This document shows positions 52,911-61,964 of a DNA stretch of 64,000 bases, piece after piece. The notes below the pieces were generated by a model. That model searched no databases, was not told where the DNA came from, and saw only the letters and a program-made list of their open reading frames with translations. Source of the stretch: Vibrio pectenicida (GTDB lineage: Bacteria; Pseudomonadota; Gammaproteobacteria; Enterobacterales; Vibrionaceae). The stretch is from assembly GCA_024347015.1 (NCBI GenBank), contig AP024889.1, positions 930,001 through 994,000 on the forward strand, written 5' to 3'. Position 1 is the stretch's first letter. Each line of letters opens with the position of its first letter. The position numbers and the translations under genes are program-made.

Positions 52911-54374
52911 ATGAGAGTCTTTACAATGAAAGTGTTTCTGTATCTGGTGGTGTTCTTTATCTTTCCGGCCAAGGATCTTTTGGCCAACATTCCAAGTGTG
53001 TATGTCGAATTGGATGACATTAAGCTACAAAAAAAACCCTGCCGAAGTGGCTATGAACCAATTAGTTTAAGTACGGCCATGATGTATCAACAAAGGCTAG
53101 CTGCAAAAATGGGAGAGTGGCAACTGACCAATATCGCCAATGGTCTAATTATTATGGGGCCAGGTCATAAAGGTAATATCAAAATTGCCAATCAACTGGC
53201 GTATACGAGTTGGTGCATTGAATCTCATAAAAAAAGAGCTTACCAAGCTGATGTATCTTTGCCATTGATGTTAAAGGCGCCCAATAGACAAAAATTGGAA
53301 TGGCTAATGGTTAATTCTAGAGAGTTTTACGAGCCATTGGCTGACCTTGCCAATTTACTTGGTTATTCGTGGAGTGGTGGTGTGGATGGCCGACAAAGCG
53401 GTGAAGATATGGTGACTTCTATTTATGATTCGGGTGTATACCATATCAAGTCAGACGCGGTTGGAGGCGGCCTGCCTTGCTCAGGGTATCGCTGTGATGA
53501 CAGGCTTATCATCGACATTTCGGATCTTAAATATCAACTCTTGCCAAGCACTGTCACTCAGAAAAACAGTACTGATGAAGTTCAAGAAATATTGGGAGTG
53601 AGAAGGGCGATGGTCAACAACGATTCAGATGTGAATCAGCAGTATAGAGTAACTTTGACTTATAAGAAGCAAACCAGTTGGAAGTTTAAAAGCTCGATTA
53701 ATTTTGAGCAAGCTGTTTCGGTAAAGAGTAACTTTACGTTACCATTTATTGGAGAGAGTGAAGTAGAAGTGTCATTTTCAGCTGGGCAAAGCTGGGGAGA
53801 GGAGAGCTCAGGAGCGACCAGTGAATTGGTCACTGATACTATAGTGGTTAATGTGCCACCAAAGCGCAGACAAGAAGTGCTGATGACTATGTATAAAACA
53901 TCAAAGGTTTTTCCATACAAGGGCCAAGCAAGAGTTAGCTATGATCTTGGTTTGTATGGTTTTTTATCGTGGTCAGGCAATGCAGATATTGAGCACCCAA
54001 CATATCGACCATACAAGTATTATCAATGGGAAATTGGTAGAAAAAGTTCAAATGGTAATAACCTTGATGATCAATTTGATAACCGAAATATTCCACTACA
54101 AGAGCATACATGGGACTGGTCATGGGTAGTTAATCTATTTGGACTTCCCTATACGCAAGCAGTTATTGATGCAATCCAAAGGCCGATCGTCACTGAAGTT
54201 GGTGGTGACTTGTCGCTACAAAGTGTTTATGGCGCAGAAGTGTATTTCGGAGAGACGATCGAACTTGAGGATACAAATCGCTTTAGGCGCTCTTTAAGTG
54301 ACTTGTCCGATTGGAAAACAATCAATACCAGTGATGCCTTATCTTACGTTAAAGTTGAGATTGAAAGATTATGA
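52911..54374 (+). CDS. Proaerolysin-family pore-forming toxin
   Basis: 487 residues (ATG 52926 is also possible); signal peptide ends near LLAN. It aligns along its length with Aeromonas proaerolysin: KMGEWQLTNIANGLIIMGPG (aerolysin MMGQWQISGLANGWVIMGPG), LLGYSWSGGVDGRQSGEDM, CSGYRCDDRLII, YDLGLYGFLSWSGNADIEHP, TWDWSWVV. The four aerolysin cysteines are kept: C44/C102 (58 apart; 56 in aerolysin) and C190/C195 (CxxxxC). Near the end, NRFRRS (457-460) is a furin-type R-x-R-R site at the place of the aerolysin activation loop, leaving a 27-residue propeptide. Expected to be secreted as an inactive dimer, cleaved, and to form heptameric beta-barrel pores. Confidence 0.93.
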   Translation: MRVFTMKVFLYLVVFFIFPAKDLLANIPSVYVELDDIKLQKKPCRSGYEPISLSTAMMYQQRLAAKMGEWQLTNIANGLIIMGPGHKGNIKIANQLAYTSWCIESHKKRAYQADVSLPLMLKAPNRQKLEWLMVNSREFYEPLADLANLLGYSWSGGVDGRQSGEDMVTSIYDSGVYHIKSDAVGGGLPCSGYRCDDRLIIDISDLKYQLLPSTVTQKNSTDEVQEILGVRRAMVNNDSDVNQQYRVTLTYKKQTSWKFKSSINFEQAVSVKSNFTLPFIGESEVEVSFSAGQSWGEESSGATSELVTDTIVVNVPPKRRQEVLMTMYKTSKVFPYKGQARVSYDLGLYGFLSWSGNADIEHPTYRPYKYYQWEIGRKSSNGNNLDDQFDNRNIPLQEHTWDWSWVVNLFGLPYTQAVIDAIQRPIVTEVGGDLSLQSVYGAEVYFGETIELEDTNRFRRSLSDLSDWKTINTSDALSYVKVEIERL

Positions 54375-54647
54375 CGCCTTGGTGTTTTTTTATCTAAGCT
54401 TCGCCAAATATTAGGGTATCGAAACTTTACTTAAGGTGGCAATACATAAGCTGGGAATACATAAGATGGTAGTAAATAAAGCGGCAATTTCATGACTTTT
54501 ATGAGTGCCGTTTTTTTGGCAAGCTATAATTATTCCTTGCATATTCAGGTTTAATATTTTGATTTTTATATGAATAATATTTATTAATGATGCAATGGCA
54601 CATTATATGCTCCTTAAGTGATATGAGAACTATTGGAGTGAGAAACC

Positions 54648-54899
54648 ATGAACGTAAATTTGTTTTCTTTGATTGGTAAAGGAATAGAGACGTCAACCAG
54701 ATTTCATTTATTGTTGGATTGCTTAATGTTAAGCATGTGCATTTTTATTCCTCAAGCCATATTCTTTATTTTGCCTGCTATTTCTGAGCAAATTTCAATG
54801 GGCACTAACGTAATGACGATTGGCGTCTTTTTTGTTGTTCTGACCAAGTTGTGTTTAATCGGTTGGTGGTCGACGTTAGACGAACGCGAAACAGTTTGA
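54648..54899 (+). CDS. Small hypothetical membrane protein
   Basis: 83 residues, GGAGTGAG upstream of the ATG. Two hydrophobic helices (about 20-44 and 53-74) and a charged C-terminus WWSTLDERETV. Resembles small DUF2975-like or regulator-linked membrane proteins only in size; not recognised. Confidence 0.6.
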   Translation: MNVNLFSLIGKGIETSTRFHLLLDCLMLSMCIFIPQAIFFILPAISEQISMGTNVMTIGVFFVVLTKLCLIGWWSTLDERETV

Positions 54900-54937
54900 G
54901 AAATAAAGGCACACCAATCGATGTACCTTTAAACATT

Positions 54938-55120
54938 TTAAATCTTATGCGGTGAATTTTTTTTCACTTGTTGCAACTGTCTGAAAAATTTTGGCCATTT
55001 ATGCTCAGTTTGGTTGGAGGTGGTTGTATAAAATATCTCTCCTTTTTCCATCATCAAGTGAGAAATACCGACTGACAATCCAAATTCAGCTTCATCAATA
55101 TGGTGATTATTTTTTGTCAT
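54938..55120 (-). CDS. Small hypothetical protein downstream of alternative oxidase
   Basis: 60 residues (MTKNNHHIDEAEFGLSVGIS, ...), soluble, His- and Lys-rich, beginning 23 bp after the aox stop on the same strand, with AGGGGA about 10 nt upstream. Probably co-transcribed with aox. No family recognised; a partner in oxidase maturation or its regulation is only a guess. Confidence 0.55.
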   Translation of the reverse strand: MTKNNHHIDEAEFGLSVGISHLMMEKGEIFYTTTSNQTEHKWPKFFRQLQQVKKNSPHKI

Positions 55121-55143
55121 TGGCCTGATCCCCTAAAAATTAA

Positions 55144-55776
55144 CTAACTTTGATGTTCTGGTAGGTTGCGATACTTGTATGCATCTGCGATATCATGGTT
55201 TTTGTCACGATGTTTGGCTTCATCTTTGCGGATACACTCTAAAACGTCCAACAGCATTGCATCTTCGCCTAGTTGGTAATAGCGAATTGCTATTTCAGGT
55301 GCAGGTGAATTTTCGACTGTGCCATTGAGAACTTTTTCAATAAATTCGCTGTAGCTATTACAGGCTTCTTCTTCAAAATAGCCAACGATACGGTGCGCGG
55401 TTTTTGAAGATAAGATATAAATTATCCCGTAAACTAAGACAAAGCAGAACTGGATCATCATCACTAGAGCACGTTCTAAAATAGAAGGTTGGGTGATGCG
55501 CAAAAAGATCATCAGATGCATACGTTCATTATCAGCTTCGTCCAATAATTCTTTGATCCACCCGCCATCGTCTTTCATTCTGCGCAGAGCTTTGAGGTGA
55601 TTAAATACACCTGCGACCATACCGGGAACAGCAGCGATAGTTTCAAGTAGCATGGCACGCCGTGCATACTTGCCGCCATAGAAAAGGTTTAATGTCTTCT
55701 TAAGTAGTTTAGTAACCAGTAGAGCTATTTTCTCAGAGCCGTTATTAGCCACGTAGTGTTTTTCTTCAAATTTCAT
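55144..55776 (-). CDS. aox: Alternative oxidase (AOX)
   Basis: 210-residue di-iron ubiquinol oxidase, cyanide- and nitric-oxide-resistant, non-proton-pumping. All ligand motifs are present: LLET (E45), NERMH (E84, H87), EEEACNSY (E135-137 region) and RKDEAKHRDKNH (E186, H189); the hydrophobic patch 105-123 inserts into one membrane leaflet. AGGAGACTTT is the ribosome site. In other vibrios the gene is NO-responsive through NsrR; I see no certain NsrR box here. Confidence 0.96.
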   Translation of the reverse strand: MKFEEKHYVANNGSEKIALLVTKLLKKTLNLFYGGKYARRAMLLETIAAVPGMVAGVFNHLKALRRMKDDGGWIKELLDEADNERMHLMIFLRITQPSILERALVMMIQFCFVLVYGIIYILSSKTAHRIVGYFEEEACNSYSEFIEKVLNGTVENSPAPEIAIRYYQLGEDAMLLDVLECIRKDEAKHRDKNHDIADAYKYRNLPEHQS

Positions 55777-56626
55777 AATAAAGTCTCCTAATTCTGATAG
55801 TTAACTTACATATTTCATGCCATGTTCTAACTAGCTGTAAATAATTGATTTTTTATATTTAGTGATGTCCTTATGACTCTTTATTTTCATGTCTTATTGA
55901 CTCTCGGAGTCATTTTGACTTTATTGGATTGTTCAAAAGTAAAGCACAAGAGTCTGTCGAGGTAACTATTGACAGGAGAAGTTAGTATGAACTGGAGCGG
56001 CAACGAAAAAACGCCACTTAAAAAGTCGCGCTGGATGTTTTTGTTCTTGAGTGCCTGAAGGGGCTTTAACCGATATCAGTATGGCCTTCTTCAAACTCCC
56101 ACTGGATGTCATATTTATCGATAAAATAAAAATATCTTATCCCACCGATAACATCGACAACTTTGTTTTTCATTTGGGTACTAATTTCATGTTCTGGGTT
56201 GAAAAAGTAAAAGTCATCTTTATTAATCGGTGAAAACTGAAAAGGTTTGTAATCTTTATGACCACTGATTAATTGAGCACCGCTGGTGGCTTTTATTCGG
56301 TTAAATTATAACCGCTATTAATTCATGCAGAAAAATAGAACAAAAATCATAATAAATAAAAGTTAAATAATGAATAAAAATCTAATAACACCTCCCTATA
56401 TAATTAGACCTCATTATTGACAAAGATCTCAGGTGTTTACCTGAGTTATTCTTCATTACCAAAATGCTACATTGTGATGGTTTACTGCTCAAGGTGCTTT
56501 GAGGGAAGAATCTAAGTGAATTTTTGGTATGGAAATCAATATGTTTGAATGGCGCAATTAAGGTTCACCACGGCTTTGAGAAAATTGATCTTTAACTGAA
56601 TGTTAAAATTTATGTATTGAGGTTTT
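55777..56626 (+). other. 850-bp region with gene remnants
   Basis: Contains aox upstream DNA, a 23-codon plus-strand frame at 55987-56058 with a good GGAGAA ribosome site (MNWSGNEKTPLKKSRWMFLF, LSA) and a minus-strand coding-like fragment (56066-56305, listed separately). Together these look like decayed or truncated genes. Nothing else recognised. Confidence 0.4.
56066..56305 (-). pseudogene. Start-less coding fragment
   Basis: 79 codons open on the minus strand from 56305 to a TAA at 56066-56068, with protein-like content (KATSGAQLISGHKDYKPFQF; SPINKDDFYFFNPEHEIS; GIRYFYFIDKYDIQWEFEEG) but no initiation codon near its 5' end. Probably the C-terminus of a lost gene. Family not recognised. 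Confidence 0.35.
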
Positions 56627-57382
56627 ATGAATAACACACTGTCTTCATGGCGTCCTAACATTCCATCTCGGATTTCTAGAAACAAATTTTTGTCTTTTGA
56701 TCAACCTCAAGAAGAAGGTTCAAATTCGGTTACTAGACGTGCGACTACATTAGCTAATATGTACTGGTTTGATCGTGATGGTGAACGCGTGGTCAAATCG
56801 GCATGCCAGCATGTCTTTTCTTCTTTGAGCAATGAACTGGGAAGCCAGGAAGTAAAAAGCTTTAAACCCAATAAAGCTACTAACAGTCAACGAAAGTCAC
56901 TTCTGCAAACTAAAGTTAATGAAGATGACATTAGGCAGCATATGTTGAGTTATGCTGCATTGAAATGGGATCATCATGTTCAGCGTTCAAGTATTGAGCC
57001 AACATTAGAACAAAAAACACAGGTGCTCAAAAATATATCTAACTGGCTTGGAGTCTCATCTGTAGATGCCAGTAAGAGTTTTTTGGAAAGTGCACTTCGC
57101 GTTATTGTAGATAAACAACAGCTTGAGCATAAAAGCATGATTACTGGTTCATTTGAGTTGAAAAGAGCAGTAAGAGATAGGATTGATGAGATAACCTTTG
57201 AATCGGTTACACGAGAGATTAATAAAATAGTAAATGAATATATTTTAAATAACAAGCTATTTGGTAGCGATGGTAAGTATATAACTTCCAGAAGGATAGA
57301 CCAGAAATTTGAACAAGAATTAAATAAAATATATCTTCATATGAATAATAAAAAAATCTTAATGTTTAATTATGTCAGATGA
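56627..57382 (+). CDS. Hypothetical soluble protein
   Basis: 251 residues, ATTGAGGTTTT upstream of the ATG. No signal peptide or membrane helix; Arg/Ser-rich N-terminus (SSWRPNIPSRISRNKFLSFD), then helical (LEQKTQVLKNISNWLGVSSV; AVRDRIDEITFESVTREINK). AT-rich 3' half. Not recognised. The N-terminal basic, disordered stretch is of the kind seen in exported type III or T6SS-linked effectors, but nothing else supports that. Confidence 0.55.
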   Translation: MNNTLSSWRPNIPSRISRNKFLSFDQPQEEGSNSVTRRATTLANMYWFDRDGERVVKSACQHVFSSLSNELGSQEVKSFKPNKATNSQRKSLLQTKVNEDDIRQHMLSYAALKWDHHVQRSSIEPTLEQKTQVLKNISNWLGVSSVDASKSFLESALRVIVDKQQLEHKSMITGSFELKRAVRDRIDEITFESVTREINKIVNEYILNNKLFGSDGKYITSRRIDQKFEQELNKIYLHMNNKKILMFNYVR

Positions 57383-57442
57383 TAATAAAAATTGGTTATT
57401 ATAGTGTCGTATATTAGTTACAATATTAGGTAAATAAAAAAG

Positions 57443-57477
57443 CCCTCAAGCATAGCTTGACGGCAAAGTTACCTGAG
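57443..57477 (-). repeat. Duplicate of the lafA terminator sequence
   Basis: 35 bp nearly identical to 58714-58748: hairpin CCCTCAAGC-ATA-GCTTGACGG followed by CAAAGTTACCTGAG. One stem base pair is lost and the loop is inverted relative to the lafA copy. Read on the minus strand it is still followed by a T-run. Confidence 0.8.
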
Positions 57478-57662
57478 TTAATGTCCATTATTGAGATGCT
57501 ATTCTGATAACTTTCTGCCCTATGAGCCTCATAAAAAGTCTAAAGATCAAGGTCTAAACTAGCTTTTGGTGTGCCATGAACTCAATTGATGTGCTCCTAT
57601 ACTATTGGGAAGGGTGACTAATTAAATGAAATATAGAAGATAAAAAGTGAAGAGGTTTTTAA

Positions 57663-58670
57663 GTGTATAGGTTAACTTTGATATTATTGTTTTTTTTCAT
57701 TGGCTCATCGCCTTCTTTTTCTGCCAGTTACAAAGAAGTAGCTTTAGTCTCAGTATCATCGAAATATAATGTTAAAAAAATAGATAAAATTAGAGAGTCA
57801 CTAATGGAGTGTGACTATAAAGTATCTACAAAATACTTAAATCAATTTGTATCGGATTTTGGTTATGTTGGTAGTGATAAATCGAGAGCAAAAAATTTAA
57901 TCGATGCATTACTCGATGATGATATTGATGTTGTTTGGTTTGTTTTAGGGGGAGGAGGAGCAATGAATCTTCTTCCATATTTAGAGCAAGCGCATAGCCA
58001 GTTAGCAAAAGCAAAGCCCAAAATAATCGTTGGTTTTAGTGACGTTACCGCGATTCATAATTATTTGAATGAGAAATTGGGCTGGGATTCGGTTCACGGT
58101 GTTGTAGCAACGCTTAATGCCAATGTGTTAGATGCCCAGGAGAATGCTGCTGGTGATTCAAAGCCTCGTATCAATGACTTGGAGCCTTTGCCAAAAATTG
58201 ATCGTATCTTCAGCGATGGCATTTATTATGATCACATATTACCGATGAACCAAGCTGCAGAAATGACTCCCGTGAAAGGTGTATTGATTGGTGGAAACCA
58301 CACTCTTGTTGCGGCAACGATTGGCACTCGATTTTCTCCAGATTTTAACGGAAAAGTGTTGTTTTTAGAGGATGTTGGAGTGTCTTATCGCCAGCTTGAT
58401 AGGTCTCTTCAGCAGTTACTATTTTTGAATGATTTTAACGTCAGCGCTATTGTGTTTGGTCAGTATTATCCTTTAGAGGCTGACGATGCTGACAGGCTCA
58501 TATTTAAAACTGTGATTACTGAGTTCGCTAAAAAATTCAAAAAGCCCGTTTATTTTTATCCGGCGAGCGGCCATGGTAGAGAAAATCACCCTTTAATCTT
58601 GGGAGCAGGGGTTTCGTTACTGTGTAAGGAGGGTAATGAATATTGCTCGCTAGAACAGAAAGTAAATTGA
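57663..58670 (+). CDS. Exported LD-carboxypeptidase-like protein (peptidase S66)
   Basis: 335 residues; signal peptide 1-20 (SSPSFSASYK). S66 fold signatures: VVWFVLGGGGAMNLLPYLEQ, the nucleophile region KIIVGFSDVTAIHNYLNEK (Ser of GFSD), GVLIGGNHTLVAATIGTRF, FLEDVGVSYRQLDRSLQQ (Glu), and the catalytic His in YFYPASGHGRENHPLILG. Such enzymes trim the terminal D-Ala from murein tetrapeptides; most are cytoplasmic, so the signal peptide is unusual. Flanked by the two copies of the lafA terminator sequence. Confidence 0.86.
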   Translation: MYRLTLILLFFFIGSSPSFSASYKEVALVSVSSKYNVKKIDKIRESLMECDYKVSTKYLNQFVSDFGYVGSDKSRAKNLIDALLDDDIDVVWFVLGGGGAMNLLPYLEQAHSQLAKAKPKIIVGFSDVTAIHNYLNEKLGWDSVHGVVATLNANVLDAQENAAGDSKPRINDLEPLPKIDRIFSDGIYYDHILPMNQAAEMTPVKGVLIGGNHTLVAATIGTRFSPDFNGKVLFLEDVGVSYRQLDRSLQQLLFLNDFNVSAIVFGQYYPLEADDADRLIFKTVITEFAKKFKKPVYFYPASGHGRENHPLILGAGVSLLCKEGNEYCSLEQKVN

Positions 58671-58707
58671 TCGGGTTCTAGAGATACTCTTTCTAGCCAT
58701 AATACAG

Positions 58708-58734
58708 AAAAAACCCTCAAGCTATGCTTGAGGG
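58708..58734 (-). terminator. lafA terminator
   Basis: On the minus strand CCCTCAAGC-ATA-GCTTGAGGG (58734-58714) followed by six T: a textbook intrinsic terminator 83 bp after the flagellin stop. Confidence 0.9.
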
Positions 58735-58816
58735 CAAAGTTACCTGAGGCATTCAACGGGTATAAATAGAATGCTTACAGTTTACGGAGTTAATATTAGA
58801 AGGGTGTAGCTATTTA

Positions 58817-59644
58817 TTAACGAAGTAGAGACATCGCCATACCAGGTAGCTGATTAGTTTGAGAAAGAACAGTTGTTCCTGCTTGCATTAACATCTGATT
58901 CTTAGTCATGTTTGACGATTCAATAGCAAAGTCAGTGTCTGTGATACGGCCTTTCGCTGCTGCAGTGTTCTCAGAGATATTAGCTAAGTTATTGATGGTG
59001 TGATCAAGACGGTTGATGTTTGCACCAAGTGAAGAGCGTACTGTATTGATTTTATCAAAGAGACCATCTACCACAGCGATTTGTGCGTTAGAATCGGCGT
59101 TAGACGCTAAGTCACCAGTTGTTGAAAAATCGACATCACCTAGTGCAGCTGAGACATCTACAGTGAGCTTTTCAGTGCCAGATGCACCGATTTGAAAATC
59201 TACTGCTGCGGCAAGTTTACCACCAGTAAGTAGTTTTTGGCCGGCACCATATGTGGTTTCACCCATTATTCGTACTGCTTCACTTTCAAGCTCTTGATAC
59301 TCAGCATTGAGTGCTGCTAGCTCAGTTGTTCCATTTGTGCCGTTCGCGCCTTGAGTTGCAAGATCTTTCATGCGGTAAGCAATATTAGTCAGTTCCTCTA
59401 GAGCGCCATCTGCTGTTTGCAACATAGAGATAGCATCTTGAGAGTTACGCATAGCGACTGACATGCCACGAGTTTGCGCTTCAAGTTTGTTTGCGATAGT
59501 TAGGCCAGCTGCATCGTCAGAAGCAGAGTTAATACGCATACCAGTACTTAGGCGTTCCATAGCCGTTGTTAGTAGGTCGTTTGTGCTGCTTAGTGTGTTT
59601 TGCGTAACAAGTGATGCGTAGTTAGTGTGCATTGATAAGGCCAT
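58817..59644 (-). CDS. lafA: LafA, lateral flagellin
   Basis: Filament subunit, 275 residues from ATG 59644 (CAAGGAGACC upstream; an in-frame start at 59668 lacks a ribosome site). N-terminal D0/D1: [20 protein letters not shown] and [21 protein letters not shown]-terminal D1/D0: [20 protein letters not shown] and [20 protein letters not shown]. Short central domain, typical of lateral flagellins. Exported with FliS help; transcribed from a sigma-28 promoter. Confidence 0.96.
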   Translation of the reverse strand: MALSMHTNYASLVTQNTLSSTNDLLTTAMERLSTGMRINSASDDAAGLTIANKLEAQTRGMSVAMRNSQDAISMLQTADGALEELTNIAYRMKDLATQGANGTNGTTELAALNAEYQELESEAVRIMGETTYGAGQKLLTGGKLAAAVDFQIGASGTEKLTVDVSAALGDVDFSTTGDLASNADSNAQIAVVDGLFDKINTVRSSLGANINRLDHTINNLANISENTAAAKGRITDTDFAIESSNMTKNQMLMQAGTTVLSQTNQLPGMAMSLLR

Positions 59645-59724
59645 CTTGGTCTCCTTGGTTGGTAACAATACTCAGATGTTGGCTTCAGGGTTTCCCCTGG
59701 TCACTAACAAGAGGCGGACGCTAT

Positions 59725-59751
59725 CTATCCAAAATTAATCAAAAAAGTTGA
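59725..59751 (-). promoter_or_regulatory. Probable sigma-28 (FliA) promoter of lafA
   Basis: Minus strand TCAACTTT (59751-59744), 11 bases, then TTGGATAG (59732-59725), compared with the TAAAGTTT-N11-GCCGATAA consensus (6 of 8 and 4 of 8 matches, exact spacing), 80 bp upstream of lafA. Confidence 0.6.
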
Positions 59752-59843
59752 TTTCTAATCATATCAGTGCTTTTTAGTGATCTTTCTTCCACTAACTAGT
59801 AGATGAAACCCAGTTAGTGATGAATTTAATTGTCCAAAAACTA

Positions 59844-61934
59844 TCACCCTAAGTTACCAACAATATTAATTTGTTTATTTTCGGGGATTTCGTTGTATGA
59901 CAATACAGCTAGTCCCTCTGAAAAAGTACGTGCGTATCTTGCAAGTAGTGGTCGCAGCTGTGGCATGACGAGCAAAATAGGTGCTAGCCCTTGTTGTTTT
60001 AATTGCTGCTTTATAAGTGGTAAGTTTTGCTGGAATTGACTGAGAATATTGGGTTCAACTGGAAAACTATCTAAGCTTATACTGCCATTGGCCTGTGCTT
60101 GTTGTAGCGAAGTTATAAGCATTTGCTCCAATTCATCGGATAAGGCATAAACTTTAAGTTCGTTGTTAGAACCTGCTATAAGACTGACTAAAGTTCTCCT
60201 TAAAGCACATCGTATATCGGCAGAAAGCAGGATAGGGTCTTTGGTATTTTCCGATGATTCCAACATAGTATTGGCAATAGTGCGAATATCTTGCAGCGGG
60301 ACTTGGTCGAGCAGTAACTGACGAAATACTTTAAGCTGCTGAGCTGGGTTAAGTGCAGCACCTAAGGCTTCAGCTAACTTTGGTGCTTGCTGTGTGAGCC
60401 TTTGCATCATGGCATCGACATCATCGTGATTAAACAACTCCGAAAGATGGGTTTTGATGACTTTACTGATATGAGTTGCAATTACAGTTGCATCATCGAC
60501 CACTTGATAGCCCATATTCAATGCTTTGGCTTTATCTGTATGCTCAATCCAAACAGCCGGTAAATGATAGGCTGGATCGCTGCCAAGGATACCATCCACT
60601 TCACCATAGGTTTCACCCACTGCGATGGCCATTAAACGTTGGGGCTCAATAAAGCCTTGCTCAATGACTTCACCATTTAGGGCTATGGTGTATTGATTCG
60701 GCTTTAGGCTCAAATTGTCACGAATGCGTACTTCTGGTAGCAAGAAACCTACTTGTTCTGAAAGGTTACGTCTAACCCCTCGAATTCTCTGAGTGAGTGG
60801 TGCGCCTTGATCTGTATTGACTAGGTGAACTAGGCGGTAACCGAGCGCAAGTGAAAGTGTGTGTACGTGTGGGATATCTTCCCAGCTAAGCGGAGTTTCA
60901 TCTTGTTGCATCGCTTGAGTCATGACTTCCACTTGGTCAAGTGCAGGATCATGGTGTAATGTTTTGTTTTGCCGCCAACCCGCAAAAGCTAATGCAGCAG
61001 CAAAGCTAAAGAATGCGAGATGTGGCATGCCAGGGACCATGCCAATAATTAACATGACAGCGGCAGCTGTGAATAATGTAATAGGGGAGGCTAACAACTG
61101 TTTTTGCATTGTTTCTGACAACGCATTATCACTGTCGTTAATACGGGTCACTATGATTGCGGCCGCAGTTGCAAGCAGTAAAGAGGGGATCTGAGCGACT
61201 AAGCCATCACCAATAGTGAGTAGAGCATAGGTTTTGAAGGCTTCTGAAGCAGGCAAGCCATGTTCAAAAACACCAATGCTGATCCCACCTATTATGTTGA
61301 TAAACAAGATCAATAAACCCGCAATAGCATCGCCGCGAACAAACTTAGACGCACCATCCATTGAACCGTGGAAATCAGCTTCATTAGCAACCTCACGTCG
61401 TCGCTGCCGCGCGGCTTGTTGATCAATAAGACCAGCGTTGAGATCGGCATCAATGGCCATTTGCTTACCTGGCAGAGCATCAAGGGTAAAACGTGCTGAT
61501 ACTTCTGAAATTCGTTCTCCACCTTTGGTAATAACCACAAAGTTAATGATCATTAAAATGACAAAAATGACCATACCGACGACATAATTACCACCAATAA
61601 CCACTTCACCAAAAGCTTGAATCACTTTACCAGCGGCATCACTACCGTTGTGACCTTCCAGTAATACTACCCGTGTAGAGGCAACATTGAGCGTTAATCG
61701 TAGTAGAGTCGCGACCAATAATATGGTTGGGAAAATAGAAAAATCCAGTGGACGTTTGGCTGTGGTACTGACCAATAAAACCAAAATGGCGAGTACTATG
61801 TTAAATGTGAACAAAGCATCAAGTAGCAATGGTGGAAGAGGGAGGATAACCATCGCTAATATCATTAATAAGACCAGCGGTATACCGACATAGCCTTTGG
61901 TGGAGTTTTGTATCTGTGCTATCCGATTGAGCAT
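59844..61934 (-). CDS. flhA: FlhA, lateral flagellar export gate
   Basis: 696-residue inner-membrane component of the flagellar type III export gate. Seven or eight N-terminal helices, the FHIPEP-family block TLDALPGKQMAIDADLNAGL, GLIDQQAARQRRREVANEAD, DGASKFVRGDAIAGLLILFI, then the cytoplasmic domain (VGFLLPEVRIRDNLSLKPNQ). Second gene after flhB (30 bp gap), upstream of lafA. Confidence 0.97.
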   Translation of the reverse strand: MLNRIAQIQNSTKGYVGIPLVLLMILAMVILPLPPLLLDALFTFNIVLAILVLLVSTTAKRPLDFSIFPTILLVATLLRLTLNVASTRVVLLEGHNGSDAAGKVIQAFGEVVIGGNYVVGMVIFVILMIINFVVITKGGERISEVSARFTLDALPGKQMAIDADLNAGLIDQQAARQRRREVANEADFHGSMDGASKFVRGDAIAGLLILFINIIGGISIGVFEHGLPASEAFKTYALLTIGDGLVAQIPSLLLATAAAIIVTRINDSDNALSETMQKQLLASPITLFTAAAVMLIIGMVPGMPHLAFFSFAAALAFAGWRQNKTLHHDPALDQVEVMTQAMQQDETPLSWEDIPHVHTLSLALGYRLVHLVNTDQGAPLTQRIRGVRRNLSEQVGFLLPEVRIRDNLSLKPNQYTIALNGEVIEQGFIEPQRLMAIAVGETYGEVDGILGSDPAYHLPAVWIEHTDKAKALNMGYQVVDDATVIATHISKVIKTHLSELFNHDDVDAMMQRLTQQAPKLAEALGAALNPAQQLKVFRQLLLDQVPLQDIRTIANTMLESSENTKDPILLSADIRCALRRTLVSLIAGSNNELKVYALSDELEQMLITSLQQAQANGSISLDSFPVEPNILSQFQQNLPLIKQQLKQQGLAPILLVMPQLRPLLARYARTFSEGLAVLSYNEIPENKQINIVGNLG

Positions 61935-61964
61935 GAGCAGGTGTCCTTGGTTAAAAACGGATGA

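Noticed and set aside
55777..55830. NsrR-type operator before aox
   Set aside because: An AACATG...TATGT arrangement exists but does not fit the expected symmetry well enough to call.
56051..56233. 60-codon plus-strand frame
   Set aside because: The opposite strand (56066-56305) gives the more protein-like reading; no ribosome site.
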